Shown here piece after piece: positions 19,936 through 30,957 of a stretch of DNA of 64,000 nt (positions are counted from its first letter, which is position 1; each line of letters starts with the position of its first letter). The notes below the pieces were generated by a model. The model was not told where the DNA came from. It saw only the letters and a program-made list of their open reading frames with translations, and did not search any database. The position numbers were made by a program, and so were the translations under genes. Source of the DNA: Melanopsichium pennsylvanicum (taxonomy: Eukaryota > Basidiomycota > Ustilaginomycetes > Ustilaginales); assembly GCA_900208305.1 (NCBI GenBank), contig OAPG01000010.1, positions 62,001 to 126,000 on the forward strand, in the 5' to 3' direction.

Positions 19936-22900
19936 TCAATCAACGTAAAAAGTGAAGCTGTTCAACATCTTTTGCGCAGTTCCCAAAAACTTTTCCGCTG
20001 TCTGCCAAGTTCCCGCCACGCTTTTCAACTCGTTACCCATGTCTTGCAACACAAACGGCCAATCCTGAATCGGTTGACCCAACAACGTCGCTCCTTCGTC
20101 CAACGTACCGTGTTGCAACCAGCATTCATTTGCGGTTTCAAACCTCGCCTGTGCCATCTCGTTTTCTTTTTCTCCTGGACTCGGTCTGTCGGCGTCCAAA
20201 TGCAGACATTGATCCGAGATGAGCTCGAGCGACGCCTCTCGCACCTCGGGTGCACATTTGCATTGCGGTCGTCGACGTTGTGCAGCAGATCGCTGAATGC
20301 GACACAGAATGACGAGTGTGCCAAACGCTTGTCCCAGCCCTTCGAGGATGGTGGGAGTGAGTGTAGACAAGCGGGGCATGGACATGAAATTTCCAATCAC
20401 CGTTCCGGCATGTACCGCTGCCCAGCGCTGCAGTCGCGGGTTGCGGTAGGGGCAAGAATCGGGGTCAACGCACGATTCACAACGCAGAGGGATGGCTTTT
20501 TGAATACCACCCCGTGTTGGCTCTGACTTGGCGCCGTTGGTGTGGTTGGAGCCATTTTCCTCGGCATTGGTCAACTCGCCGCATGTAGATACTAGCGCAT
20601 GCACGACGTGGTGCGCGTTGAAGAGCGCAGAGAGCTGAATCACGTGGAAGCGGAAGTGCAGCTGGAAACGGTCGTTGTTGGGTCCGAGCGTCGTCACACG
20701 AGTCTTTGCTGCTACACTTGCACTCGCACTCGCACCCGCATCTGCCTTTCCTTTCCCATTCTTAGCCGAATGTGCAGAGCCATTACTGCCTGATGCGCGA
20801 GAGAAGCCAGTCGAGTTGGCTATGGGGTTCGGTAAGTACGACTGGTGGAAGAGGCGCATCCATCTCGACAGCGCAGCCATCATCATTTCTGCATCAAGCA
20901 CGTTGAGCTTGTGGTACGCCACGCCTCCCCTGATACAGAACGCCGACTCGAGACCAGGTGCAAACGAGGCTTGGGCGGGACTAAAATCTGCCGCATACGA
21001 AGTGCCGGTTCGAAAAGGCGGGGTGTAGCGCGCGATCCACATGAGATGCAGACCTTCAAGCAAGCTTTGCAGCGCAAAGTGCTCCTTGATCGTAAAGCAC
21101 AGCCTGCGTTCGAGTTGCTGCTTGGCCTTTTCGTTGTCCTCTTTGCTTTTGCCTCCCTCGCTGGTCTTGGCGGTAGCTGGCGATGGCGCGTCAATACCAA
21201 AGAGGGCGTCGAGGATGGGACCGAGTTGCTTTTTGCCGGCGAGGAGAGATCGATCGTTGCTCTCCCGCGTTGATTTGTATTCCAGCACGAGCTTTGCCCA
21301 CTCGATGGCCGTCTTTGCATCCCATACATCGTCGGCGCAGGGGACAAGGGCTTGGCAAGCGATTCTGCTCATGTTCCTCATCTGGCTGTAGTTGGAGAGG
21401 AACTCGGAATGATGCGACTCAGTGATGCTGTGGCAGATCATGTTGCGATTCACCTCTTCCGCATCGGACCACTGCTTCCACACACCGTGTAGACGCTCAA
21501 CCAAGCTTTTCTGCTCGGCAGAGAGCTTGTTGGTAGTTTGGTCTCGAGCGAGCACTTCGAGCTCGACGAGCGCCATTTGAATGTTGGGACCCAGCAATCG
21601 CTGCAAGGACTCCTCCCATGGGCCGATCAAGAACCAAATGCCTTGACGCCAACCGTATTCTCGACCGAGCGAGCTTCCAGTATAGGTGCTGTGAATCGAC
21701 TTTCGACGAATGCTCTCGTCTTTGCAGAGAAAAGCATAGAGGTGGGTGAAAGCCATGACCGCAGTGGCTTCACGCATGAGTTGAGGCTGATCGAGGTAGA
21801 ACACGGCACCGGCCCAGATGCTGCGGAAGATGAGTTGCCAGAGCTCGGCGCCGTAAGCCTTGACATCGGCACGAGGCTGCCAAAGCGTTCCGATGGCGAG
21901 GAGCGAAATGAAGACGTACGGTCGTTCTGCTGCTAGACGTCGGTGATCGAGCAGCCAGTAGGAAGGTAGGAGTGGTAGCATGGAACGTGTATGCCGCGTC
22001 GCAGCGCTGAACAGAGAAGCAGCAGTAAGACGTGGTGGTTTCTTGGGAATGTTGACGCCATGAAGCACTAGATCGCGTGTTCGTGCGCCGATGTTGGTGG
22101 CCGCCTGATCGCCAACTTTCTCGACCGAGCGGGTCATTTCATCGCTTTCGTCCATGTTGCCGGCATGGGTGTGGGGAAGACGCGGTGTGCCAGGGGTTGA
22201 TCTGCCAGAGTTGTAAGCCGAGTTGGTGAATGTGGCAAAGGGAACGAGATTGGCAAGTGGCTGCGGAGCGGTTTGCGAAGGCATGGACGCGGCCATTTGA
22301 GCGTCTTGAGTCTGAGGTTGCTGCTGCTGTTGAGATTGTTGTTGTTGCTGTTGACTCGGCAAGACGTTGGGCAGTTGAGACTGAGCCTGTGATTGCTGCA
22401 TCTGTGATTGCTGCGTCTGTGGTTGCTGCTGCTGGGGTTGCTGCTGCTGCTGCTGCTGCTGCTCTGCTTGGATGGGCTGTGCTGCGTGAACCGATTGGGC
22501 AGTTTGCTCACCAAACGCGAATGCATCGTTCGATATGGATGCACCGCCCATAGTTTGAAAGTCGACAGGTGGCATGGGTTCATGAGGCACAAAAGTGGAG
22601 ATGGAATCCATGAGAATGGATTGAAGGATGTCGTCAAAAAAGTTTTGATTTTCGGTGTCCGAGGCGCTGGAGCCCCACGAGGGCGAGGGTGCGGTGAGAG
22701 ACGCTATTGAGAGGGGTGCGGCTTGGTCTGCGTAGCCGACGGACGGATTGATGGCGGAAGAGGAAGTGCTGGCATAGTCGTTGTAGGAGATGGGCGCGCC
22801 GTAGAGGTTGGGGTAGAAAGACATGGAAGTTGCAGCTGCAGAGGTAGTTGGTGTGCCAGAGTCGTACATCTGGGATTGGTTGGTTTGCGACGGCCAAGGA

Positions 22901-23475
22901 TTGTGGCTCAGGCCAGAGGAATCGCTTGCCGAGGTGATGGGAGGGGCCGTGGTGGCGGCAGAGGCAGCAACTGCGGCAGAATGCGAAGCGGAGTCATTAC
23001 GCGAGTATGGATGATGATGATGATGATGATGATGATAGTGGTGTGACTTGTTGTTCGTGTTGGCAGAAGGGGAGGAGGTGATGGTTGGATCGTAGGGGTT
23101 GAGATGATGTGCGCCATCCGAAGATGCTGACGGACGCTTGAGAGGATTTGAACGAACACTTTGGAAAGACACTTCAAGATCTTGATTATGATCGTCTGCG
23201 TCTGGATCTGCTTCATCTTCGGACTTGATGCTAGTGTCGACTGCATCGGGCGCACCAATTTTGACGGCTTTCAAAGTTGGTAAATCTGGATGCATGCGCC
23301 TCTTGTGTCGTTGAAAGCTGTCCATGCGTTTGAAAACCTGTCCGCAGCTTGGACATCTCCAGATGGGTACGTCTGAATGAGAAAGAAGATGGCGGCGTAG
23401 ATGAACTGGTTTGGAGAAGAGGTATTCGCATCCTGGGTGCGGGCAAGGGATGGTTTTGGGCCAAAATTTGGGCAT
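19936..23475 (-). CDS. C2H2 zinc-finger transcription factor with fungal regulatory domain
   Basis: 1179 residues from the ATG at 23475. Two N-terminal C2H2 fingers are intact: Cys11/Cys16/His29/His33 and Cys41/Cys44/His57/His62. A basic RHKRRMH patch follows. Residues about 60-470 are disordered, with a His tract (about 148-160) and long Gln tracts (about 333-388). From about 475 a conserved helical region resembles the middle homology region of fungal C2H2 regulators, with PYVFISLLAIGTLW and QALVPCADDVWDAK as local marks. The protein is a nuclear DNA-binding regulator; its targets are not known. The triplet tracts make length variation between strains likely. Confidence 0.88.
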   Translation of the reverse strand: MPKFWPKTIPCPHPGCEYLFSKPVHLRRHLLSHSDVPIWRCPSCGQVFKRMDSFQRHKRRMHPDLPTLKAVKIGAPDAVDTSIKSEDEADPDADDHNQDLEVSFQSVRSNPLKRPSASSDGAHHLNPYDPTITSSPSANTNNKSHHYHHHHHHHHPYSRNDSASHSAAVAASAATTAPPITSASDSSGLSHNPWPSQTNQSQMYDSGTPTTSAAATSMSFYPNLYGAPISYNDYASTSSSAINPSVGYADQAAPLSIASLTAPSPSWGSSASDTENQNFFDDILQSILMDSISTFVPHEPMPPVDFQTMGGASISNDAFAFGEQTAQSVHAAQPIQAEQQQQQQQQPQQQQPQTQQSQMQQSQAQSQLPNVLPSQQQQQQSQQQQQPQTQDAQMAASMPSQTAPQPLANLVPFATFTNSAYNSGRSTPGTPRLPHTHAGNMDESDEMTRSVEKVGDQAATNIGARTRDLVLHGVNIPKKPPRLTAASLFSAATRHTRSMLPLLPSYWLLDHRRLAAERPYVFISLLAIGTLWQPRADVKAYGAELWQLIFRSIWAGAVFYLDQPQLMREATAVMAFTHLYAFLCKDESIRRKSIHSTYTGSSLGREYGWRQGIWFLIGPWEESLQRLLGPNIQMALVELEVLARDQTTNKLSAEQKSLVERLHGVWKQWSDAEEVNRNMICHSITESHHSEFLSNYSQMRNMSRIACQALVPCADDVWDAKTAIEWAKLVLEYKSTRESNDRSLLAGKKQLGPILDALFGIDAPSPATAKTSEGGKSKEDNEKAKQQLERRLCFTIKEHFALQSLLEGLHLMWIARYTPPFRTGTSYAADFSPAQASFAPGLESAFCIRGGVAYHKLNVLDAEMMMAALSRWMRLFHQSYLPNPIANSTGFSRASGSNGSAHSAKNGKGKADAGASASASVAAKTRVTTLGPNNDRFQLHFRFHVIQLSALFNAHHVVHALVSTCGELTNAEENGSNHTNGAKSEPTRGGIQKAIPLRCESCVDPDSCPYRNPRLQRWAAVHAGTVIGNFMSMPRLSTLTPTILEGLGQAFGTLVILCRIQRSAAQRRRPQCKCAPEVREASLELISDQCLHLDADRPSPGEKENEMAQARFETANECWLQHGTLDEGATLLGQPIQDWPFVLQDMGNELKSVAGTWQTAEKFLGTAQKMLNSFTFYVD

Positions 23476-24782
23476 GTTGTGATAGGTGGTAGTGCCACAG
23501 AGGAGAGCGATGTTTGGAGCAATGAATGCTCAAGTTTCGAGTGTCTTAGCAGATCAAGGTAGGAAGACGTGAATCGAATGGCCAGAATGGTAAGGCGAGA
23601 GCATGAAGAATCCGAGTTTGACAGCCAGAAAAGTGTTTTGATGTCTGCGCCGAAGTCAGATCGAAAGCGGACAAAGATTACTGGCAAACAAGAAATCAAG
23701 ATATGCGACTGTTCAATGGTATATATCACATACGATGATGACGTTGAGATAGATAGGTATAGTGGGAGAGAGAGAGGGGAGGTTGATTGGTTTGAGGAAT
23801 GGTCACCAACGTCAAAAAGAGTAGAAAGTTGGAAATGGGAAATTAAATATAACACTCTATGAAAAATAAAATAAAAAACAATAATTCAATATTTTAAAAA
23901 TTATTCAGATGCTGAGAGCTGCCTGACATTTCGGTCCACTTCCGAAGCCGATTGAATTCAAGGCTTGAAACCCTGAACGGAACCGTGCCGAAATTGGGTG
24001 TGTCATCCATAGCAATTGTTTAGGTGACTTTGTAAATATTAATATGGCAAAGTAAGGCAGATTTGGTATTGTGTTGTGGTTCAAATCATCCGTGTCAGCT
24101 TGTGAATTGATTGAGAGAGAGAGAGAGTGAGAACGCGGCTCAGTGTGTCAGGAAGTGTGTCAGGGTCTCTGTCGTAGTGAGTTAGCTTCGTACGTGTATA
24201 TATCTATTTATTTATTTATTTATTTGTGTGTGTTGCTCTCAACATTTAATTTCACGCGCCAGTCGCGACTCATTAAATATTATTTATAAGCTTCGTGTTG
24301 GATCGCGCGACGGTAACTCGCACAGACCCTTACTCGCGTTCAAGTGGTAACCCCGCCACCCCCGCCCCCGCACTCTCTTTCGCATAGTCTCTGTTTTCTG
24401 AAAGCCACATTAACTGGCAGTTACTGCAAGTTAGTTGTTCTGCATTGTAGTGTGAAAAGTCACCTTTCGAACCCCCCTCGTACACGATTGTTTCGCTTTG
24501 TGCTTCCCTCCGATTCCCTTTTCAACTCTTCTTGTCCATTCTAATCTTGAATCATCTTTGATTTGCCCTTTCCGACATCACCACAAACATCATCTTGAAC
24601 CATCAGCTCGGAAACACTCCTAATTTGTCAGCGAGTGTACTCACCAACAATATCCACACATCATTCACGTTGGCTCGAGTCAATCCCACCAATCCTTTCT
24701 TCCTCCAGAGCACACAATTACACGATTTTGTCGCTCCATCCCCCAATTTTACCAGTTTTACCAATTTTACCAAGCTACAATC
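23476..24782. other. Divergent intergenic region
   Basis: No gene is supported. The region carries the promoters of the transcription factor and of the SDR gene. It contains a GA run near 24113-24127, a TTTA repeat near 24205-24223, and a C-rich patch near 24350-24372. The last 250 bp look like a pyrimidine-rich leader. Confidence 0.45.
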
Positions 24783-25757
24783 ATGAGCCTCACTGTCAAC
24801 TCGATCACCCACCGTATTGGTGGTTATTACACTCGCCTTACCTCTACTACTGCCGGCTCTGCTGCTCTCGCCGTCTTTGCTCTCTTTGTGGTTCGCAAGT
24901 ACTTTCAGCGACGTAAGCGTCTCGCCGCTCGTAAGGCATGGTCCAATACCACTCGAGAGGTTGCCGTCATCACCGGTGGCTCTGGAGGTATTGGTATCGA
25001 GGTTGTCAAGCGTCTCTCTGCGCGTGGTGTCAAGGTTGCCATTCTCGACCTCGTTCCGCCCAAAGTCGATGGTATCCTGTCCAACACCGTCAAGTTCTAT
25101 AAAGCCGATATGACCGATTACGACTCGATCCTTTCCGCATCCAAACAGATTGAAAACGATCTTGGTCCCGTTACCATCCTCGTCAACAATGCAGGTGTTG
25201 CCAATGACGGCGCTTCCATCCTCGAATTCGATCCAAAGAAGACAAAACTCACTATCGAAGTCAATCTGCTCTCTCACTTCTATACGCTCAAGATCTTCCT
25301 TCCACACATGATTCGAACAAATCATGGTCACGTTATGGCAGTCGCAAGTGCTGGAAGCTTCATCATGCCCGCAGGAGGCGCTGATTATGGCGCTACTAAA
25401 GCAGGTGTCCTATCTCTTCACGAAACACTTCAGCTCGAGTTAGAGTTGCTCTATCAGAAGCGTACAGGTGTTCATTGCTCTATTGTTCATCCATACTGGA
25501 TTCGAACACCACTCGTCGATCCAATTTTTAAGAAAGAGATGCTAGACAAGATGATCTTGCCTTCGGTCGTCGGTCAAAAGATGGTGGACCAACTTTTGAG
25601 CGGTCAAGGTGGCAGTCTGTATATTCCCGGCTGGATTGGTAATCTCGCTTATATTAGGGCCCTTCCGCATAGCCTTCAACATAGGATTAGAATTAAAGGC
25701 ACTCTTGATCTCAAAAACTCAAAACACCAGGATCGTCCTGATCCTTCTATGCCTTGA
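24783..25757 (+). CDS. Membrane-anchored short-chain dehydrogenase/reductase
   Basis: 324 residues. An N-terminal hydrophobic segment (about 24-37) followed by a basic patch (RKYFQRRKR) anchors the enzyme to a membrane, probably the ER or lipid droplets. The Rossmann motif TGGSGGIG is at 64-71 and NNAG at 135-138. The catalytic residues are Ser189, Tyr202 and Lys206 in YGATKAG, with Asn161 in the support position. Asp89 after the second strand favours NAD(H). Overall it resembles the RDH10/DHRS family acting on retinoids, sterols or acyl-linked ketones; the fungal substrate is not known. The C-terminus is basic and Pro-rich. Confidence 0.9.
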   Translation: MSLTVNSITHRIGGYYTRLTSTTAGSAALAVFALFVVRKYFQRRKRLAARKAWSNTTREVAVITGGSGGIGIEVVKRLSARGVKVAILDLVPPKVDGILSNTVKFYKADMTDYDSILSASKQIENDLGPVTILVNNAGVANDGASILEFDPKKTKLTIEVNLLSHFYTLKIFLPHMIRTNHGHVMAVASAGSFIMPAGGADYGATKAGVLSLHETLQLELELLYQKRTGVHCSIVHPYWIRTPLVDPIFKKEMLDKMILPSVVGQKMVDQLLSGQGGSLYIPGWIGNLAYIRALPHSLQHRIRIKGTLDLKNSKHQDRPDPSMP

Positions 25758-26516
25758 GTGTCACTACTCCATTCGTTCGCGCAATCTAGGTCTGTCTGAA
25801 TGTTGGATTAGCCTGCGACGCTGACTTATCATACAAAGCTAATAATTTTTTTTCTTAGTTACGATTTCACCACCCTCATTAATCCAGCTTTTCTCTTCAT
25901 CAAACACTTTTGCTCGAATCAGAGCTGCTATAAAAAAAAAAAGTACAGGCGTTGATTGCTGTAAAAAGTTATGGATGAATCGTTATTATGCATCTTGTCG
26001 TCTCTGTTCGGGACCATAATCATCTCTTCCCTTTTTTTTTTTTTTTGCTTCGTCTAAGCAAGATCGGTTACGAATCACATGCTGGAAAGATAATGTATCA
26101 CTTGAGCCTTCTTCCCTCCCAACCACCCCCCCGGTTTCGAATGGGCAAGTTGGGTTATGCAGATCATAACAAACGCATTTTCTCGGGGATTTTTGCACTT
26201 GTAACCCTTTCAGTCCCTAGAAACATGTGATTGTTGGCAAACTCTTCTGGCTTGACCTAATCGAGGATTTCGAACTATGAGTAGAATTGCTTGATTATTT
26301 CTCGGAACACTTTCTCTAGAGCTAATTGTGACGTGTCTGATTCCTGACTTGTGACCGTGGGCACATCAATCAGGATTGTATATCAAGAGTGCGAATTATG
26401 TCTGTCTACACTTCTTCTCATATCTTTTCGTTTCCAAACATACTTGATTCCCTCAAGATAAGTAATTGAGTCCCAAACGAACGATCTTGTTTTTTTTTTT
26501 TGGCTTTATTCTAGAA
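25758..26516. other. Convergent intergenic region
   Basis: I see no gene. There are short A or T homopolymers near 25932, 26031 and 26490 and a C-rich patch near 26125. Confidence 0.45.
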
Positions 26517-27671
26517 TCATTTCTTACACTCATAGTTTGTCCAAACTTTCTTCTTGATCATAACAAAACACAGAGGCCATCTCAAGTGCAATTTTTCCAC
26601 CTCGTTACCATTATTAGCCCTTGTCACTTGGATTTTCAACTTTTCCAAAAATCGATCTACTACATCTTTACCCCCATTGTTCTGCTTATCCTCCTTGTGC
26701 TCAGTGAGATAAGTATGGGTTGCAGACCAGGTTCTTAGGTAGTTAGCGAGTTGTTCCCAAGTCAAGTATTTGTCCATCGTCGCTTGGGCTTGTTCCCCAA
26801 CAAATTCAGTTTTTACTTGTTCGCTCAAAGCGTTTGCTTCAAAAACTGACGTGGTGAGAGGGGGCCAACTGGACCAGATTTGGTCTTTGGTCAGACCAGA
26901 GGTGGAAAAGGTTCTCTTGAAAGCACTCGCTTCGTCCCACTGTGCCTCCAATTCAGGATAGGTAGACGGGAAAGGCACCGGGTTAAGGCCTTGATTGACA
27001 ATACTTCTTCCTGGCTGTTCCCAATACTCCCCAATGCTGTCTATCTCGTCGATTTCTACATCTACTGGTTCCGATCGATGAGAACTTTCTGGACCATGTC
27101 CTTCCTTGAGAGCAAAACGGTTCAAAAGCGATCTTGTAGTCGGGAAGTCAGGAAGGAAAAAATCAGGATAACCATACAGACAAACGCTTCCACCAGGTCG
27201 AACAACACGTGTGAGCTCCTTCCAGAGTTTAGGATAATCGAACCAATGTGCTGCTTGACCGCTAGTGACGAGATCCACGCTATGATCCTCTAGAAATTCG
27301 AGCTCTTCCGAATAGCCTTGCTTGTATTCGATGTTTCCAAGACGGCCTTTGGCGCCATCGGAAATTTTGGGAATAAGATTCGATGGAAGTTCGGGTGTAG
27401 ATGGCGTGATGGCAGCATCCACCATCTTGCTCGATGGATCGAGTCCAATCACTTTATCGAAATGAGGCAACAACGAAACTGTGCTGATACCAGGACCACA
27501 TCCAAGATCCAGTGCGAGAGAAGAGCCAGCGATACAGCGATTGGCTGAGGATGGCGTTGGACGCACACCAAAGTGGTACGTCAACACCTTGTCGTGCACC
27601 CATTTTGGGTAAGAGGGTCGAAAAGTAAGGTACGCCGCTGCATCAAACGTGGTCCTAGAGAACGTGGCCAT
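26517..27671 (-). CDS. SAM-dependent methyltransferase (class I, Methyltransf_11 type)
   Basis: 384 residues from the ATG at 27671 (MATFSRTTFDAAAY); upstream codons in this frame have only a GTG start. Motif I is clear at residues 55-61 (DLGCGPG), with the acidic residue Asp78 in VIGLDPS and the later motif GQAAHWFDYPKLWKELTRV. The opening FDAAAYLTFRPSYP is typical of the fungal group related to yeast trans-aconitate methyltransferase Tmt1 and Crg1. A small-molecule carboxyl substrate is therefore plausible but unproven. A cytosolic enzyme is expected because there is no signal or membrane span. Confidence 0.9.
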   Translation of the reverse strand: MATFSRTTFDAAAYLTFRPSYPKWVHDKVLTYHFGVRPTPSSANRCIAGSSLALDLGCGPGISTVSLLPHFDKVIGLDPSSKMVDAAITPSTPELPSNLIPKISDGAKGRLGNIEYKQGYSEELEFLEDHSVDLVTSGQAAHWFDYPKLWKELTRVVRPGGSVCLYGYPDFFLPDFPTTRSLLNRFALKEGHGPESSHRSEPVDVEIDEIDSIGEYWEQPGRSIVNQGLNPVPFPSTYPELEAQWDEASAFKRTFSTSGLTKDQIWSSWPPLTTSVFEANALSEQVKTEFVGEQAQATMDKYLTWEQLANYLRTWSATHTYLTEHKEDKQNNGGKDVVDRFLEKLKIQVTRANNGNEVEKLHLRWPLCFVMIKKKVWTNYECKK

Positions 27672-28345
27672 CTTTGCTGTGCTAGCTCGAAATGGATGTG
27701 GTCGGCGCCAATCGTGTCTTGCTAAGTCTTGCTGTAAGAGGTTGAATGTAAGAAAGGCAATTGGTGCGCTCAGACATATATCCTTCACCGAATCGAACGG
27801 ATAAGAAGGTATAAAAGAAAGGGAAAACCCTTGTCAAGCGCCTCTGAACGGAAGTAGACTGTGCGAGCAGCCACAGATGCTTGCCACGTGAATTCGGCCT
27901 GTTTAATGCCGAACCCTTTTACCGTCGGAATTTCACTCTCTTGGCTCTGCGGCAGACCCTTTTTACTCCCGCCCCTGTCCAGCTCCCTTGGCCCAAGGTC
28001 CTGCGATTTCCGCCGCTCACTGATTTTGCTTGCGGTGGGCTGGCTGAACGTCATACTCCGTCATGACAATCGACGATGGCCATGTCACACTGACGAGCTA
28101 CTCAAGCCACTGAGACCCATCGCAGGCTTTTACGAATAAAGCAGTCAGCGTCGAGGCACGTTGCGGTACGGAACACTTGGTTTTGTGCGAATGCAAGAGA
28201 TTGTTACTATTGGACAGACAAATAGATGCAGGATGCGAGAAGATGCTTGAGACAAGTGCTACAGGACTCATGATGCGATGCAATGGGGTAATTTTAGGAA
28301 AAGCAAACAAAGACATGGCACACAATTTTAAGAAAGGTGGCTGGC
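27672..28345. other. Intergenic region
   Basis: This is the promoter side of the methyltransferase and the 3' flank of the Atos-like gene. A TATA-like stretch at 27810-27816 (tataaaa on the plus strand) is in an unclear orientation. Nothing else is recognised. Confidence 0.4.
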
Positions 28346-30577
28346 TCATCGAATCGACCTGGTGACATGCTGCTGAGTAATTTCAACAGCGTAACGACTT
28401 TCGGCTTCCGTAGGATTTACAATCATCTCAGCCAACTCGTCCTCAGTCTGGCGCCAAGTTGGTCGCAACTTAGGACTGCCCGTGGGCGATGGTTCATGTC
28501 TTCGAGTTAACTGCTCGGACAACTTTCTAAACAAGCTTGGCCTGTCATGGTCAGCCTTGTTCGTGGGACGACGCAAATCTGCAGAGGTGGAGTTGGTCTG
28601 AGCTGACTCTTCGAGGCGGCCGAGAGCAGACACGCTCTGAACGCGTGCTTCGGAATGGCTGGCTGCAGAAGCTGAGCGAATGCGTGAGGGTCGCATCGGA
28701 GGCAAAGGAGATCGACTTCGGGGCGCGGTCGATGCTGAAATTGGGGTCTCAGCCTCGGTAGCGGCAGATGACGCAGGCTCAGCAGAGTCTGAGAGTCGAC
28801 TTGATGCAAACGAGCACACCAGCTGATGAGTGCTATCTTGCTTAGGTGGTCCTGCTTGTGACCAGTCGACTGTGGGACGGCCGATGCTGCTTTCTCGGCT
28901 GCTGATACTCCAAGTGCTATTCGATGGGTGCTGGCTGTGCAAATCATGGGCCATAGAGACCATAGAGACGCTTGCTTGCCATCTTTCTCCGTTTGGATCC
29001 GAGTTGAGCGGCACCATGCTGGCGTCTGTACTGTCAGGGCTGTAACGTGTTGTATGCGATATTGGGCCCTGAATAGCGATACCCAGTCCAGTACCAGTGG
29101 GGTGCATGGGGAAGGATCCTGTTTCGTTGCAGAACGTTGTCGAGTCGGACAGCGAGACGGATTTGGACACGCTTGCTGAACGACGTGCCACCTTGACCTC
29201 GTGATAGAGTTGGAGCCAATCCTCTTCGGGTCCGTTGTAGGTCGAATAGCGATGTGCTCCTTGACCGGGCGTCTCGATCTGATCTATCAGCTTTTCTCCC
29301 ACATCAAGCGCCCTGGCAGCAAATACAAGACGAACGGTTTTGTGCAAGTAGATCTTTGACGACTTCGCGCACTTGCCGCTGCTCTTCTTGGATACAATTT
29401 GGCTGGATCGGGAGCGCCAGTTGTTGAGGCCATTGAAGCTCGTCTGATGATCTTCATGCTGAGATTTGACGGGAGGGCAGCAGAATTGAAGGTGGACGGC
29501 AAATCGCAGCGTCTCTTGGGTCTGGGCTCGAACTTTATTAGTCGAGCTTCGGTTGCGCCCTTCGCCTTCTTCTCCCGAGGTGGTCTCGCTGGAGCTCGGT
29601 CGAACGATGGTCTTTTGGCGCAAGAAGGTTTTGGTACCTGGCTGCATGTCTGCGAGATCGTACGGCACGAGGAAAAGCTTGATTGCGTTGAGATCTGGGT
29701 ATTTGACAACGAGCTGTATCTGACCTTTGGGAGGGACAGCATAGCCGGGAAAAGATGGCAGATCTGCCAAATCATCACTGACGGACTTGACGGATTCGGT
29801 GCTCAGCACAGATGGCCGGCGTGTGAGAAGCATGTTGTGGTAATGTCCTTCAAGGTCGATGGTTCCAACATAAGGGCTTCCTAGCGCCGCTGTACTCCCC
29901 AAATTCGGTGCAGAGATTGGTGTGTCTATGGCGTGAAAGTCGTAGAAGTGCGCTGGAAACTTGACATGCAAGTGTGGTGGACATCGCAGCGAAGGTTTGC
30001 ACCTGCCCATCCCTAGCACGCCGATTTCAGCGTCAAAAATGAGAGGTCTGGACGCAGGCATAGACATGCGACCACGGAAGAGCGACTCTTGGAAGGAGCC
30101 AACGAGGCTGCCAAAGTTGGGTGTCGGGCTCGAAGCAGAGGTACTGTATGCCGAGGATCGACGTCGGGTATTAATCGATCTGGTGAAGCTCGAAGCATGC
30201 AGCGGCGGAGAGATGGCAAAGGCGTCCTCGAAGGGCGTAATGGATGAGGGCGACCATGATGGCCCAAATGGGCTGCGCATCAAGAGTGCAGGTCCACTGA
30301 TGTGACGTGCGGACGGCGTGGCAGAAAAAGTAGAGGCTGTGTAGCCTGGTGGACCTACAGGCGCGGCGCCGGAGCGGTCGATACCAGCTCCAGCGACAGT
30401 CCGAGTGCCAAAATGAAAGGTACGAGGCGAGCCGGGTGACATGAAGGAATCAAGGCGACCATGTGATTTGACAGGTCTTGCTTGGACCTTGGCTGAAGTA
30501 TCTCGATCAACAGCGTTTTCTGACTGCAACGCTGATCGACTGAGCGGACTGCTCGGGAAAGCGCTATAAAAAGACAT
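28346..30577 (-). CDS. Atos/FAM214-like conserved protein
   Basis: 743 residues from the ATG at 30577. The conserved block starts near residue 158 with GSFQESLFRGRM and continues through FDAEIGVLGMG and a Pro-rich strand to PAHFYD. Later come PYVGTIDLEGHY, GQIQLVVKYP, the highly conserved GTKTFLRQKTI near 325, and IYLHKTVRLVFAARALDVG near 430. This order matches metazoan Atos/FAM214 and the fungal proteins annotated as meiotic chromosome segregation. In flies Atos acts as a nuclear regulator of metabolic genes, so a nuclear role is likely here. The N-terminal 155 residues and the last 280 are Ser/Pro-rich and disordered. Family confident, function uncertain. Confidence 0.85.
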   Translation of the reverse strand: MSFYSAFPSSPLSRSALQSENAVDRDTSAKVQARPVKSHGRLDSFMSPGSPRTFHFGTRTVAGAGIDRSGAAPVGPPGYTASTFSATPSARHISGPALLMRSPFGPSWSPSSITPFEDAFAISPPLHASSFTRSINTRRRSSAYSTSASSPTPNFGSLVGSFQESLFRGRMSMPASRPLIFDAEIGVLGMGRCKPSLRCPPHLHVKFPAHFYDFHAIDTPISAPNLGSTAALGSPYVGTIDLEGHYHNMLLTRRPSVLSTESVKSVSDDLADLPSFPGYAVPPKGQIQLVVKYPDLNAIKLFLVPYDLADMQPGTKTFLRQKTIVRPSSSETTSGEEGEGRNRSSTNKVRAQTQETLRFAVHLQFCCPPVKSQHEDHQTSFNGLNNWRSRSSQIVSKKSSGKCAKSSKIYLHKTVRLVFAARALDVGEKLIDQIETPGQGAHRYSTYNGPEEDWLQLYHEVKVARRSASVSKSVSLSDSTTFCNETGSFPMHPTGTGLGIAIQGPISHTTRYSPDSTDASMVPLNSDPNGERWQASVSMVSMAHDLHSQHPSNSTWSISSRESSIGRPTVDWSQAGPPKQDSTHQLVCSFASSRLSDSAEPASSAATEAETPISASTAPRSRSPLPPMRPSRIRSASAASHSEARVQSVSALGRLEESAQTNSTSADLRRPTNKADHDRPSLFRKLSEQLTRRHEPSPTGSPKLRPTWRQTEDELAEMIVNPTEAESRYAVEITQQHVTRSIR

Positions 30578-30920
30578 GTCAGACGAATCTCTAAAGATGG
30601 CAAAGCTTTATAGCATTGACGATTGAACACTGAAGATAGCTTGACGAATGAGGGCGAAGAGATAGATGATGGGGCGATCGGGTCGCCATATCTGTTGTGG
30701 TAGCGGTACTAAGCCATTGTGGAAAACAGCCGAGCTTGACAAAGCGTTGCAATGCTGAAAGATTTGCGGGAACAAAAGTAGCGATTCATGAATGCATATT
30801 ACGGCTCAATGTCGAGAGCTTTCATGACCGCTTCGAGATGGTAAAAGGGTCGATGAAGGATGGAAGATGAAACGAGGCAAATACGAAGGTGTCTGAATGA
30901 ATGAATGAATCAAATGCGAT

Positions 30921-30957
30921 GTGCTGTGCTGTGCTGTGCTGTGCTGTGCTGTGCTGT
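30921..30957. repeat. (GTGCT)7 pentanucleotide repeat
   Basis: Seven perfect GTGCT units lie about 350 bp upstream of the Atos-like gene start. Confidence 0.95.

Noticed and set aside
22134..22637. Ser/Asn-rich 167-codon frame inside the transcription factor
   Set aside because: It is the +1 reading of the Gln-repeat region of the real gene.
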